A DNA stretch of 33,074 bases from positions 1 through 33,074 of the forward strand of contig CALVDM010000026.1 of NCBI GenBank assembly GCA_944326335.1, given 5' to 3'. Of this stretch, positions 16,993 to 24,469 are shown in pieces. Under the pieces are notes generated by a model that was not told the DNA's origin, did not search any database, and worked only from the letters and a program-made list of their open reading frames with translations. The stretch is from an uncultured Bacteroidales bacterium. Lineage in GTDB: Bacteria; Bacteroidota; Bacteroidia; Bacteroidales; UBA932. Made by a program: the position numbers and the translations under genes. Every line of letters begins with the position of its first letter. The first letter of the stretch is position 1.

Positions 16993-18669
16993 TCAGTTCT
17001 CAGGAACTTCCAGTTTGCCGGCCGGGCTCGGATTGTTCGTCGCATCGGTGATTCCCGTGTTGGACTGGAACTCGCTGCGCCCTATCACTATGTTCCACTG
17101 AGGGGAACGGCCGTCGGTGTTGAACTGCCATATCGACGGATGGTTCGTGCCGGTGTAGTGTCTTGTTATGCCGTGGTCGAGTCTCTTGTAGTCGTAAAAG
17201 AGGATACCCTCGCCCCAGAATTCGACCCTCTTCTGGAAAAGCATCTCGTCGAGGAAAGCGGCGAGGTCGCCGGCCTTCGAGGTGCAGTCGTAGGAACCGT
17301 CGAGAATCCTGTAATCCATGAATGTGTTGAGGAGATTGCGCGCACTCCCGATATCATAGTGTGCGACAGCCTCCATCTCGATGAAATACATCTCCTCGAC
17401 CCTCATCAGAGGATGGTCTGCCGGGTTTCCTGCCACGTAGTCCATCATCTCGCCGCCGACAGGGCGGAACTTGATGGCCTGGTAGTTCTGCACCGGTGAA
17501 ATCTGGTATTCGTCGCTTCCGTTGAGGAAATAGTCCTGCTCGGTCTCGGTTCCGGCCAGCTTGTATTCATAGAAGTTGAAACGCTGCGGGTCGAGCCACG
17601 AATGTTTCCTGAAATCCTTGTTGCTTATCTGGTTGTAGAAGCTGATGCTTGCGCTCGGGCAAGACATGTATGCGTAACCCCATAGGGACTCGCTGCTCAT
17701 GTGCGCATTGAATGCAAGAAGGTTCACGAGGCTGTTGCTGGAGACCGTGAGCCCCCATATCCAGGAGTTGTTGGACGAACCGCTGTTGAAGCCGGTCTGA
17801 GGGTCTTCCCACTGGTCCTGTGTGAGAGGTGTCCTGCCGCTTTCATCGATGGCGAGCCTCGCATATTTGGCCGCATTCCTGAATGCCTCCTCATCTCCGG
17901 CCTCTGTCCAGTAGCCCATCTCGAGATATGCCCGGGCATAAAGTCCGTAGACAGCCGCAACCGAAGGTCTCGAGAACGAGACTGTCTGGCCTTCGAGATA
18001 TTCCTCCGCCTTTGAAAGGTCGTCAAGGATGAATGCGTACATCTTCTCGCGAGGCGCACGCGGATTATTCATGGACTGCTCCTCGGTGGTCTCCTCCGTG
18101 ACTATCGGGACGGTGAGCCCGAGCACGTTGTCAGACACTTCGGTGTAGCCGTTCTCCTTGAATTCATACAGTCTCGCCATGTCGAGGTAGAACATGGCCC
18201 GGTACGCGTAGGCAATCCCGAGATAGCCCTTCATCTCACCGCTGGCGGTCTGAGGGTCGACCTCTCCGATGATGTCGTTGGCAAGCTTTATCCAGGCATA
18301 GTAGCAATCCCAGAAATATGCGATAGGCCATTCGGTATCGTTCTGTCCGAGATTGTACGGGAACATGTAGAACTGGAATGCATTCACATTGCCTGCTATC
18401 GCAAGGTCTTCGAGCATGGATTCCGTCATTATGTGTATTGCAGGGATGCCGAAGTCCACCTGAGTGCCGTATGTGGTGTTGTAGCCGGCGGTACCGGACG
18501 TCATCATGGCCGACATCAGGGCATTCGTCTTTGCCTGAAGGGCGATTTCTGATTCGGCGACCTGAGACGATGTCAGGGTGCTGCCCAGAGGGAAGGTCTC
18601 CTTGATACAGCCGGAGGACATGCATGCCGCTGCAGATAAAACGAGTATGATTCGTAATGGGAATTTCAT
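16993..18669 (-). CDS. RagB/SusD family nutrient uptake outer membrane lipoprotein
   Basis: This 558-residue lipoprotein has a signal ending MSSGC (Cys21) followed by IKETFP. It has the SusD layout: a helical TPR-like N-terminal half, including GYLGIAYAYRAMFYLDMARL, and a C-terminal half with the usual MRVEEMYFIEMEAVAHYD and a closing QKRVEFWGEGILFYDYKRLD. SusD proteins form the lid on the paired SusC barrel and bind substrate before import. The gene starts 22 bases after susC, the normal order. Because the operon codes for proteases and no glycosidase, the ligand is more likely a peptide, as for RagB of Porphyromonas, than a glycan; this is inference. Confidence 0.95.
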   Translation of the reverse strand: MKFPLRIILVLSAAACMSSGCIKETFPLGSTLTSSQVAESEIALQAKTNALMSAMMTSGTAGYNTTYGTQVDFGIPAIHIMTESMLEDLAIAGNVNAFQFYMFPYNLGQNDTEWPIAYFWDCYYAWIKLANDIIGEVDPQTASGEMKGYLGIAYAYRAMFYLDMARLYEFKENGYTEVSDNVLGLTVPIVTEETTEEQSMNNPRAPREKMYAFILDDLSKAEEYLEGQTVSFSRPSVAAVYGLYARAYLEMGYWTEAGDEEAFRNAAKYARLAIDESGRTPLTQDQWEDPQTGFNSGSSNNSWIWGLTVSSNSLVNLLAFNAHMSSESLWGYAYMSCPSASISFYNQISNKDFRKHSWLDPQRFNFYEYKLAGTETEQDYFLNGSDEYQISPVQNYQAIKFRPVGGEMMDYVAGNPADHPLMRVEEMYFIEMEAVAHYDIGSARNLLNTFMDYRILDGSYDCTSKAGDLAAFLDEMLFQKRVEFWGEGILFYDYKRLDHGITRHYTGTNHPSIWQFNTDGRSPQWNIVIGRSEFQSNTGITDATNNPSPAGKLEVPEN

Positions 18670-18691
18670 AATCTGTCCTGTTTCAAATGAA

Positions 18692-21600
18692 TTAGAATGT
18701 GATGCTTATACCTCCCGAAAGTGTCCGTACAGGAGAATTGACAGCCGTGTTCGTCGAGCCGGAGAAACTGTATCTCGGGTCGAGTCCCTTCCTGCGGGAC
18801 CAGTATGCGATGTTGTCGCAGGTGACATACACGCGCAGCCTGCTCACATGGAACTTTCCGGTGATGTGCGCCGGAACAGTATATCCTATCTGGGCGTTCT
18901 GGATGTTGATGTAGCTTGCATCCACAAGGAAACGGTCAGAGTTCGAAGCCGCGAACTGGTCGCCGTACTGCCATCTCGGGAAATCCGAATCCCTGTTCTC
19001 CGGTGTCCAGGCCTTGTATATGTCCTTGTGGTAGTTGGAGCCTACGGTGCTTCCGACAGGCGGGGTGACCATGGACGCATATCCGCTGTCATAGGTGAGA
19101 CCGCCGATTGAATAGGTGAAGGACACCGACACGTCGAACCCGTAGAACTGCATGCTGGTACCGAATCCGCCGTAGAGCTTCGGTGTAGGGTCGTCGCAGA
19201 GATAGTCGGTCGCATCCTCATATACGTTTGTGGTGACTCTCCTTGTCCCTGTCACGACTCCGGAGGCATCCTTTATCTCCTCGTCCCTGTACCACAGGGC
19301 CTCTCCTGTCTCGTGGTCCACTCCGGCGTACTTGGGCATGTAGAATGTGTTGAATGGCAGGCCCTCACCGATGAACTTGTTGCCTGCCGCATATCCGGCA
19401 TGGCCCTCGACCACGCTCGTCTTGTTCTTGTCAGGAATCATCAGCACCTTGTTGGTGTAATGGGTGGCGTTGAAATATGCATCCCACCTGAAGTTTCTCC
19501 TGTCCATGATGTTCCCGTACAGCGAAAGCTCTATTCCGGAATTTCTCATGTCACCGATGTTGTCGTAGTATCCGGAATATCCGATTGACGGTGCTGTGGA
19601 GAAGAAGAACAGCATGTCGGATGTCTTTCTGTAGAAATATTCCACCGTACCGGTGAGCCGTCTCTTCCAGAACTCGAAGTCGACTCCCATGTTGAAGTTG
19701 GTGTTTGTCTCCCACGTGATGTCCGGATTTCCCTTGGTGTTGAACTTCACGGCAATCTCGCCGCCGGCATTCTCAAGGGTGTACGTGTCGGTGTAGCGGT
19801 AGTCTCCGATGTTGTCGTTACCCTGGGAACCGATGGAAGCCTTGAGCTTGAGCATGTCTATCCACGGCGCCCTGAACCATGGCTCCTCGTTGATGAGCCA
19901 TCCGGCACCGAGGGACCAGAAGTCGCCCCAGCGATGGTCCGGATGGAAACGCGAGGATGCGTCCCTCCTGTAGGATGCGCTGACAAAGACCCTGTTGCTC
20001 CAGTCGTACTGGGCGCGGAGGAAGAATCCTTCGTTGTTGTAGGTCCCTGCCGTGGAGGATGCCGTCTGGCTGTCCACCACCGCACCGTCGAGCTCAAGAT
20101 TGTCCGGAGAGAACATCATGGACTTTCCTGCGCTCAGGGTGTAATACTTGTCTGTGTAGGTCTCGTGTCCGAGCATCACGCTGACATGATGGACTCCGGC
20201 TATGGTCTTGTCGTAGTTGAGGAGCTGCTGCATGTTCAGGTAGAAGGTCCTCTGATGCGCCTTGTCAATCGTTCCGCCGGAAGATGCGAACTGCCCGTAG
20301 TAAGGGTTGTAGGAATACGTGAACCTTGTCTCGTCGAGCCCCATACCCACATTGAACTCGAAGGAGAAGTCCTTCAGGAAGGTTATTTCCGCGAATGCAG
20401 TACCTGTGACGGCGTTGCCTTCCGAATTGTTCTTGTTGAGTGTAAGGGACTGCAGAGGGTTGGAATTGGTCATGTACGGCCTGCTCATTCCGCCGTTGGT
20501 GCCGTTTCCGTAGTCATACATGGCCAGGCCCCTGTCGTCATGGATTATGTTGCCGCTTCCGTCCCTCATGTACAGAGGATAGATGGGAGCTATGCCCGAG
20601 GCTATGCCGAACACGTTCCCCGTACTGGATGAACTGCCCTCGTCGGTGTTTCCGTTGTTGAGGTTGAAGTTGGTGTAGGAGAAATTGGCTCCGAGCTTGA
20701 ACCAGTCCTTGGCCTGATAGTCCGCCTTCAGCCTTGCGGTATATCTCTTCATGTCCGAGGCGTCTATGATACCCTTGTTGTTGAGGTACCCGAACGAGGC
20801 GAAGAAGGTCGCCCTGCCTGACATGCCTGAAACATTCACATTGTATTCCTGGCGGAGAGAGCTGCGGTAGGTCTCGTCGAGCCAGTTGTCCGGAGTGAGC
20901 CAGTATTCCTGGCCGTTGTAGAGCACCCGCCTCCCGAGGGTGGCGTTCGGATTCAGTTTCCCGTTCGTGCCGATGAAAGCCTCCCCTTCCGGCACGGTGA
21001 ACACCTGGTAGCCGAGACCTCCGTCGCTGGAACTTCCTGCGACTATGGCGTTCGCCACATTGTGTGCATCAGCCTGGGAATACCCCCTTCCGTTCCTGTA
21101 GTAGTTGTAGAGGGCCGAATAGTGCGCCTCGTAGTATTCGCCGGGATCGGTGATGTAGTCGTATTCGCGCAAAGCCTTTGTGTTCAGGCCCCACTTTGCA
21201 TCTATGTTCACGACAGCTTCGCTCGACTTCGCCTTCTTGGTGGTAATCATTATCACTCCGTTGGCACCTCGCGCTCCGTAGAGGGCGTTGGAAGCCGCAT
21301 CCTTGAGAATCGTCATTGATTCTATGTCGCTCGGGTTTATATTGTTCATGTCTCCGGAATAAGGCACGCCGTCAACCACGTACAGAGGGGCAGTCCCGGC
21401 ATTGATGGAACCGGTACCACGTATCATGATGGTAGGTGTGGAACCGAGTGTTCCTGAAGCCGTGGTCATCTGCACACCGGCCACCATACCTTCGAGAGCC
21501 CTTGTGACATCGGAAGACTGGACCTTGAGTATGTCGTCGGAGTTGACGACAGTTGCGGAACCGGTGAAAGATTCCTTGGTTGCGGTACCGAATGCAACGA

Positions 21601-21922
21601 CGATGGTCTCGTCAAGCATCTGTCTGTCCGGATGGAGGAATATGTCCGAGACCCCGCCGGCAATGACTTCCGTCTCTTCGGTGACATATCCGATTGATGA
21701 GAATACGAGGACAGTGTCACCGGGGACTTCTATGGAGTATTTTCCATCCACATCCGTGCTTCCTCCCGTGAGCGTGCCCTTAATCTGGATGGAGGCGAAT
21801 GGTATCGGCTCTCCAGTCTCAGCGTCCTTCACCACGCCCGTAACCGTCCTGTCCTGCCCGTACAATGTTGTCACGACAGTGGAGAACAACATCATAAGGA
21901 AAAACCTGAAACCTTTTTTCAT
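18692..21922 (-). CDS. SusC/RagA family TonB-dependent outer membrane transporter
   Basis: This 1076-residue protein has a signal peptide ending near residue 22 (TTLYG/QD). A carboxypeptidase-regulatory-like domain covers about 25-105, with the opening VTGVVKDAETGEPIPFASI. The plug domain covers about 115-235 with the SusC hallmark VPYSGDMNNINPSDIESMTI followed by LKDAASNALYGARGANGVIMITTK. The rest is the 22-strand barrel, ending in an aromatic terminal strand ISITF. It imports the substrate held by SusD, powered by TonB-ExbBD. No STN domain for anti-sigma signalling is seen at the N-terminus. It is the first gene of the operon, 115 bases after the predicted transcription start. Confidence 0.97.
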   Translation of the reverse strand: MKKGFRFFLMMLFSTVVTTLYGQDRTVTGVVKDAETGEPIPFASIQIKGTLTGGSTDVDGKYSIEVPGDTVLVFSSIGYVTEETEVIAGGVSDIFLHPDRQMLDETIVVAFGTATKESFTGSATVVNSDDILKVQSSDVTRALEGMVAGVQMTTASGTLGSTPTIMIRGTGSINAGTAPLYVVDGVPYSGDMNNINPSDIESMTILKDAASNALYGARGANGVIMITTKKAKSSEAVVNIDAKWGLNTKALREYDYITDPGEYYEAHYSALYNYYRNGRGYSQADAHNVANAIVAGSSSDGGLGYQVFTVPEGEAFIGTNGKLNPNATLGRRVLYNGQEYWLTPDNWLDETYRSSLRQEYNVNVSGMSGRATFFASFGYLNNKGIIDASDMKRYTARLKADYQAKDWFKLGANFSYTNFNLNNGNTDEGSSSSTGNVFGIASGIAPIYPLYMRDGSGNIIHDDRGLAMYDYGNGTNGGMSRPYMTNSNPLQSLTLNKNNSEGNAVTGTAFAEITFLKDFSFEFNVGMGLDETRFTYSYNPYYGQFASSGGTIDKAHQRTFYLNMQQLLNYDKTIAGVHHVSVMLGHETYTDKYYTLSAGKSMMFSPDNLELDGAVVDSQTASSTAGTYNNEGFFLRAQYDWSNRVFVSASYRRDASSRFHPDHRWGDFWSLGAGWLINEEPWFRAPWIDMLKLKASIGSQGNDNIGDYRYTDTYTLENAGGEIAVKFNTKGNPDITWETNTNFNMGVDFEFWKRRLTGTVEYFYRKTSDMLFFFSTAPSIGYSGYYDNIGDMRNSGIELSLYGNIMDRRNFRWDAYFNATHYTNKVLMIPDKNKTSVVEGHAGYAAGNKFIGEGLPFNTFYMPKYAGVDHETGEALWYRDEEIKDASGVVTGTRRVTTNVYEDATDYLCDDPTPKLYGGFGTSMQFYGFDVSVSFTYSIGGLTYDSGYASMVTPPVGSTVGSNYHKDIYKAWTPENRDSDFPRWQYGDQFAASNSDRFLVDASYINIQNAQIGYTVPAHITGKFHVSRLRVYVTCDNIAYWSRRKGLDPRYSFSGSTNTAVNSPVRTLSGGISITF

Positions 21923-22042
21923 CTGAATCTGTCGATATTATGTAATTTAAGTATATGCTTCATCAGCATTCTGCACTTGAAAAGGGACATTTTTTTATGC
22001 ATGGCATGGACATTGCACAATATGCCCGGTTTTCAAGGTTGG

Positions 22043-22073
22043 CAAAAATAATTATTAATTGTCAAAACTCAAA
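22043..22073 (-). promoter_or_regulatory. Consensus promoter of the susCD-protease operon
   Basis: On the minus strand TTTG (22073-22070) is followed after 19 bases by TATTTTTG (22050-22043), a full match to TTTG-N19/20-TAnnTTTG. Transcription would begin near 22036. All eleven leftward genes that follow are separated by no more than about 50 bases, so this may drive the whole unit. Its strength on paper suggests the housekeeping sigma factor and not an ECF sigma factor. Confidence 0.8.
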
Positions 22074-22228
22074 AGGCATATTCTGCCGCCTTCCAGGGCT
22101 CATTTCAGGCTTTCGGAACGGATTTGATTGCAGTCACCCCGTTATTCAGCATTTTTAATTATGTATCGTAACATAATGCCCGATATATTTTACAGATTAG
22201 AATTATTTTAAATATTTGACTTTTTTTC

Positions 22229-22291
22229 AAAAAAAATTTCGCCATTTCAATCAAGTGACTCACGTCCAGAAAGTTACTTGAATTGGCGAAA
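22229..22291 (-). terminator. Intrinsic terminator after the DPP IV gene
   Basis: On the minus strand the outer arm TTTCGCCA (22291-22284) pairs with TGGCGAAA (22244-22237), and the inner arm TCAAGT (22281-22276) with ACTTGA (22256-22251). Eight T residues follow (22236-22229). It lies about 100 bases after the DPP IV stop codon and separates that transcript from the susC promoter. Confidence 0.75.
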
Positions 22292-22336
22292 AAATGGTCC
22301 AGCAATTCGGGAATACACTGCCGGATTTCATTGACG

Positions 22337-22365
22337 GGTCTGCCGGAAATGAAGTCCGGCAGACC
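22337..22365. repeat. Perfect 11-bp inverted repeat after the DPP IV stop
   Basis: GGTCTGCCGGA (22337-22347) and TCCGGCAGACC (22355-22365) form a perfect stem with a 7-base loop, 26 bases after the DPP IV stop codon. The T-run follows on the plus strand only; on the minus strand the stem is followed by CGTCAATG. It may protect the 3' end of the leftward message or act with the T-tract hairpin just beyond it. Confidence 0.7.
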
Positions 22366-22390
22366 TTTTAAATGTCCATTTTTCAATGCA

Positions 22391-24457
22391 TTACCGCTCT
22401 CGTTTCAGATGTTCGAGCCAGAATCTGCGGTTCTCGTCGAGGAAGTGCTCCCCCTGATAGCCGGTGTAGCCGTGCATGCCGTCAGGATATATCATCAGCT
22501 CGAAACTCTTTCCCGCCCTGTGCAGCGCGTTCACAAGCTGGAGGGTGTTCTGGAAATGGACATTGTCGTCACCGGTCCCGTGTGTCAGCTTCAGGTACAC
22601 GGGCCTGAAGCCGGATGTGTCCTTGGCGGAAGCCGGATATCCCTTCACCTTGCGCAGGGCGCATGCGGCCGCATAGCCTTCCGGATTATCCTGCGGAGTC
22701 CCCATGTAACGCTCCGTATAATGTGAATCATACAGGGCCCAGTCATAGACACCGCCGCCGGCTATGCCGTAATGGAACCTGTCCGGAGCCTGGAAAAGGA
22801 GCATGGCCGTCATCGTGCCGCCGAAAGAGAAGCCTTCCACCCCTATCCTGTCCCCGTCCACATACGGAAGGGACTTCATGTAGTCCGCCCATGCGATGAA
22901 ATCCGCGACCTCATGCACAGTCAGCTGCCGGTATATCATGTCGAGTCCCCTGCGCCCGTCATGCCCTGCCGCCCTGCAGTCTGCCGTAATCTGGATGATA
23001 CCGTTCCGGGACCACCACTGGTTCTTTTCCGAAGGGGACACCCACCTGTCCCATACCATAGGCGTGTCCGGACCTCCGTATATGTCGAAGTGTACCGGAT
23101 ATTTCAACGAGGGGTCGAAATCCTCCGGATAGACTATCGAGGCCGGAAGCCTGAATCCGTCATCGGTTTCAAGGTATATGATTTCGGGAAGTGCATAGTC
23201 CTCCGGGGAAAAATCCTTCCCTGCCATGTCTGCCACGACTTCCCCAAGGGGGCTCCTCCCGGAAGAAGGGAAGACTGCCACCTTGGTCGGGGTGACTGAA
23301 TTGGAATAAGAGGCGGCGAAATATCTCCCGTCCGGCGAGAAGACCGCGGATGTCACGTGATATGCCGGGTCCGTCAGAAGGCAGGTGCGCATCTTCCCGT
23401 CTGTCCTGTAGACCGAAAACCGGACGCCGGAACTGTTGTTGGAAGAGAAATAGACATCCCCTGTGCGGTCATCCACCTTCAGAAGGGATACGTTCCAGAA
23501 CTGCCCGTCGGTGAGACGCCGGAAATCGCTGCCGTCGTAGGAAAGGAAGCATACCTGCTGCCACTGCTTGTCGAGACATCTGGCCATGTATATGCCGTCC
23601 TCCGTGAAGATGGCATCTGAAATCCAGTCCACCCACGTGTCCGACTCCTCCTTGTAGATGAGTCTGCGCGACCCGTCGGAAGCGGATATGCTGTACAACT
23701 CGAGAGACTGCTGCGACCTCGGCATCCTCGACACGAAGAACGACATGCCGTCAGGGCTCCAGAACGGTGTGCCGAAATACTGGTCAGGGTTTTCAGCGAA
23801 ATCGAGCCAGAGCACATCTGCCGGGACATCCGGCCCGGGTTTCTCACGGAAACCGGAGACGTCTGCGATGCCTATGCGCACAAGCGGGTTCGTCTCTCCG
23901 GCCTTCGGATATCTGGTGTTGCTGAGTCTTCCGTCCTGGCCGAACGGGGAATAAATCGGGAACAGGGGCACATCCGTGTTGTCGAAACGGTAGAACCCTA
24001 TTCTGCGGCTGTCCGGAGACCACCAGAAAGCCTTGTACCTGGTCGGCCTGCCGAAAATCTCCTCATAATAGACCCATGAGGCATAGCCGTTCAGTATCAG
24101 GGAGCTGCCGTCGAATGTGATGCGATGCTCCGCACCCGTGGCTATGTCCGCCACGTAGAGGTCGTTGTCCCTCGTGAAGGCAATCATTGTGGAATCCGGA
24201 GAATACGTCATGTTCACGGCATCCTTGATGTCGAGAGGGAAACCCTGGTATTTCCCCGGAGCCGTCACGCCGTGTCTTGTCCTGCGGGTGAGAACATCGT
24301 AGGAAAACGCCGTGGAGTCGGTGTATTTCCCGTTGTAAGTGAACACGACTTCCCTGCCGGAAATCCATTTCCATGCTGACGGCACCTTTTCAAAACATTC
24401 AGCATGAGCCCCGGCGGCCGTCACCGCCATAATCAAAATTGCAATTATCCTTTTCAT
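22391..24457 (-). CDS. S9 family dipeptidyl peptidase IV-like serine protease
   Basis: This 688-residue protein has a Sec signal peptide (cleavage near AHA-E, residue 19-20). A DPP IV beta-propeller spans about 35-430 and an alpha/beta-hydrolase domain about 440-688. The catalytic triad is Ser544 in GFSFGG, Asp630 in HGTGDDNVHFQ and His662 in PDGMHGY; the Asp-His spacing of 32 equals that of human DPP IV. The double glutamate that binds the free N-terminus of substrates is present in VYYEEIF (Glu132, Glu133), which supports release of N-terminal dipeptides. It probably acts in the periplasm. It follows the helicase gene by 12 bases and is the last gene of its transcript, just before the susC promoter. 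Preference for proline at P1 is likely but not proven by sequence. Confidence 0.93.
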   Translation of the reverse strand: MKRIIAILIMAVTAAGAHAECFEKVPSAWKWISGREVVFTYNGKYTDSTAFSYDVLTRRTRHGVTAPGKYQGFPLDIKDAVNMTYSPDSTMIAFTRDNDLYVADIATGAEHRITFDGSSLILNGYASWVYYEEIFGRPTRYKAFWWSPDSRRIGFYRFDNTDVPLFPIYSPFGQDGRLSNTRYPKAGETNPLVRIGIADVSGFREKPGPDVPADVLWLDFAENPDQYFGTPFWSPDGMSFFVSRMPRSQQSLELYSISASDGSRRLIYKEESDTWVDWISDAIFTEDGIYMARCLDKQWQQVCFLSYDGSDFRRLTDGQFWNVSLLKVDDRTGDVYFSSNNSSGVRFSVYRTDGKMRTCLLTDPAYHVTSAVFSPDGRYFAASYSNSVTPTKVAVFPSSGRSPLGEVVADMAGKDFSPEDYALPEIIYLETDDGFRLPASIVYPEDFDPSLKYPVHFDIYGGPDTPMVWDRWVSPSEKNQWWSRNGIIQITADCRAAGHDGRRGLDMIYRQLTVHEVADFIAWADYMKSLPYVDGDRIGVEGFSFGGTMTAMLLFQAPDRFHYGIAGGGVYDWALYDSHYTERYMGTPQDNPEGYAAACALRKVKGYPASAKDTSGFRPVYLKLTHGTGDDNVHFQNTLQLVNALHRAGKSFELMIYPDGMHGYTGYQGEHFLDENRRFWLEHLKRER

Positions 24458-24469
24458 CGTGCGGAACTG

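Larger units (their letters stand above)
3576..22073 (-). other. Candidate eleven-gene susCD-protease operon
   Basis: Eleven genes run leftward from the promoter at 22043-22073 to the bidirectional terminator at 3522-3553. The gaps, in order, are about 22, overlap or 26, 44, 52, 12, 24, 17, 5, 31 and 30 bases, and I saw no terminator between them. Every product has an export signal. The enzymes are two subtilisins; the rest are a SusCD importer and beta-domain lipoproteins. No glycosidase, sulfatase, hybrid two-component sensor, or ECF sigma/anti-sigma pair is present. That it is one transcript is inferred from spacing. Confidence 0.75.
21923..22390. other. AT-rich intergenic region holding the susC promoter and the upstream terminator
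   Basis: This 468-base gap separates the DPP IV gene from susC. It holds, from right to left, a strong hairpin (22337-22365), a hairpin with a T-tract on the minus strand (22229-22291), an AT-rich stretch (about 22140-22235), the susC promoter (22043-22073) and a leader of about 115 bases before susC. I see no gene in it. Small open frames on either strand run across these structures and lack family features. The leader carries the repeated words TGCAATG and CCATGC, but I could not fold a convincing riboswitch. Confidence 0.7.

Noticed and set aside
21923-22036. Possible riboswitch in the susC leader
   Set aside because: Only short repeated words (TGCAATG, CCATGC) are visible; I could not form a stable paired element or recognise a known class.
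21955-22158. Plus-strand open frame of 67 codons in the susC upstream region
   Set aside because: It crosses the susC promoter on the opposite strand and shows no conserved feature.
22159-22386. Minus-strand open frame of 75 codons between DPP IV and susC
   Set aside because: It runs straight through both hairpins and the T-tract of the terminator, has no family match and no clear leader.
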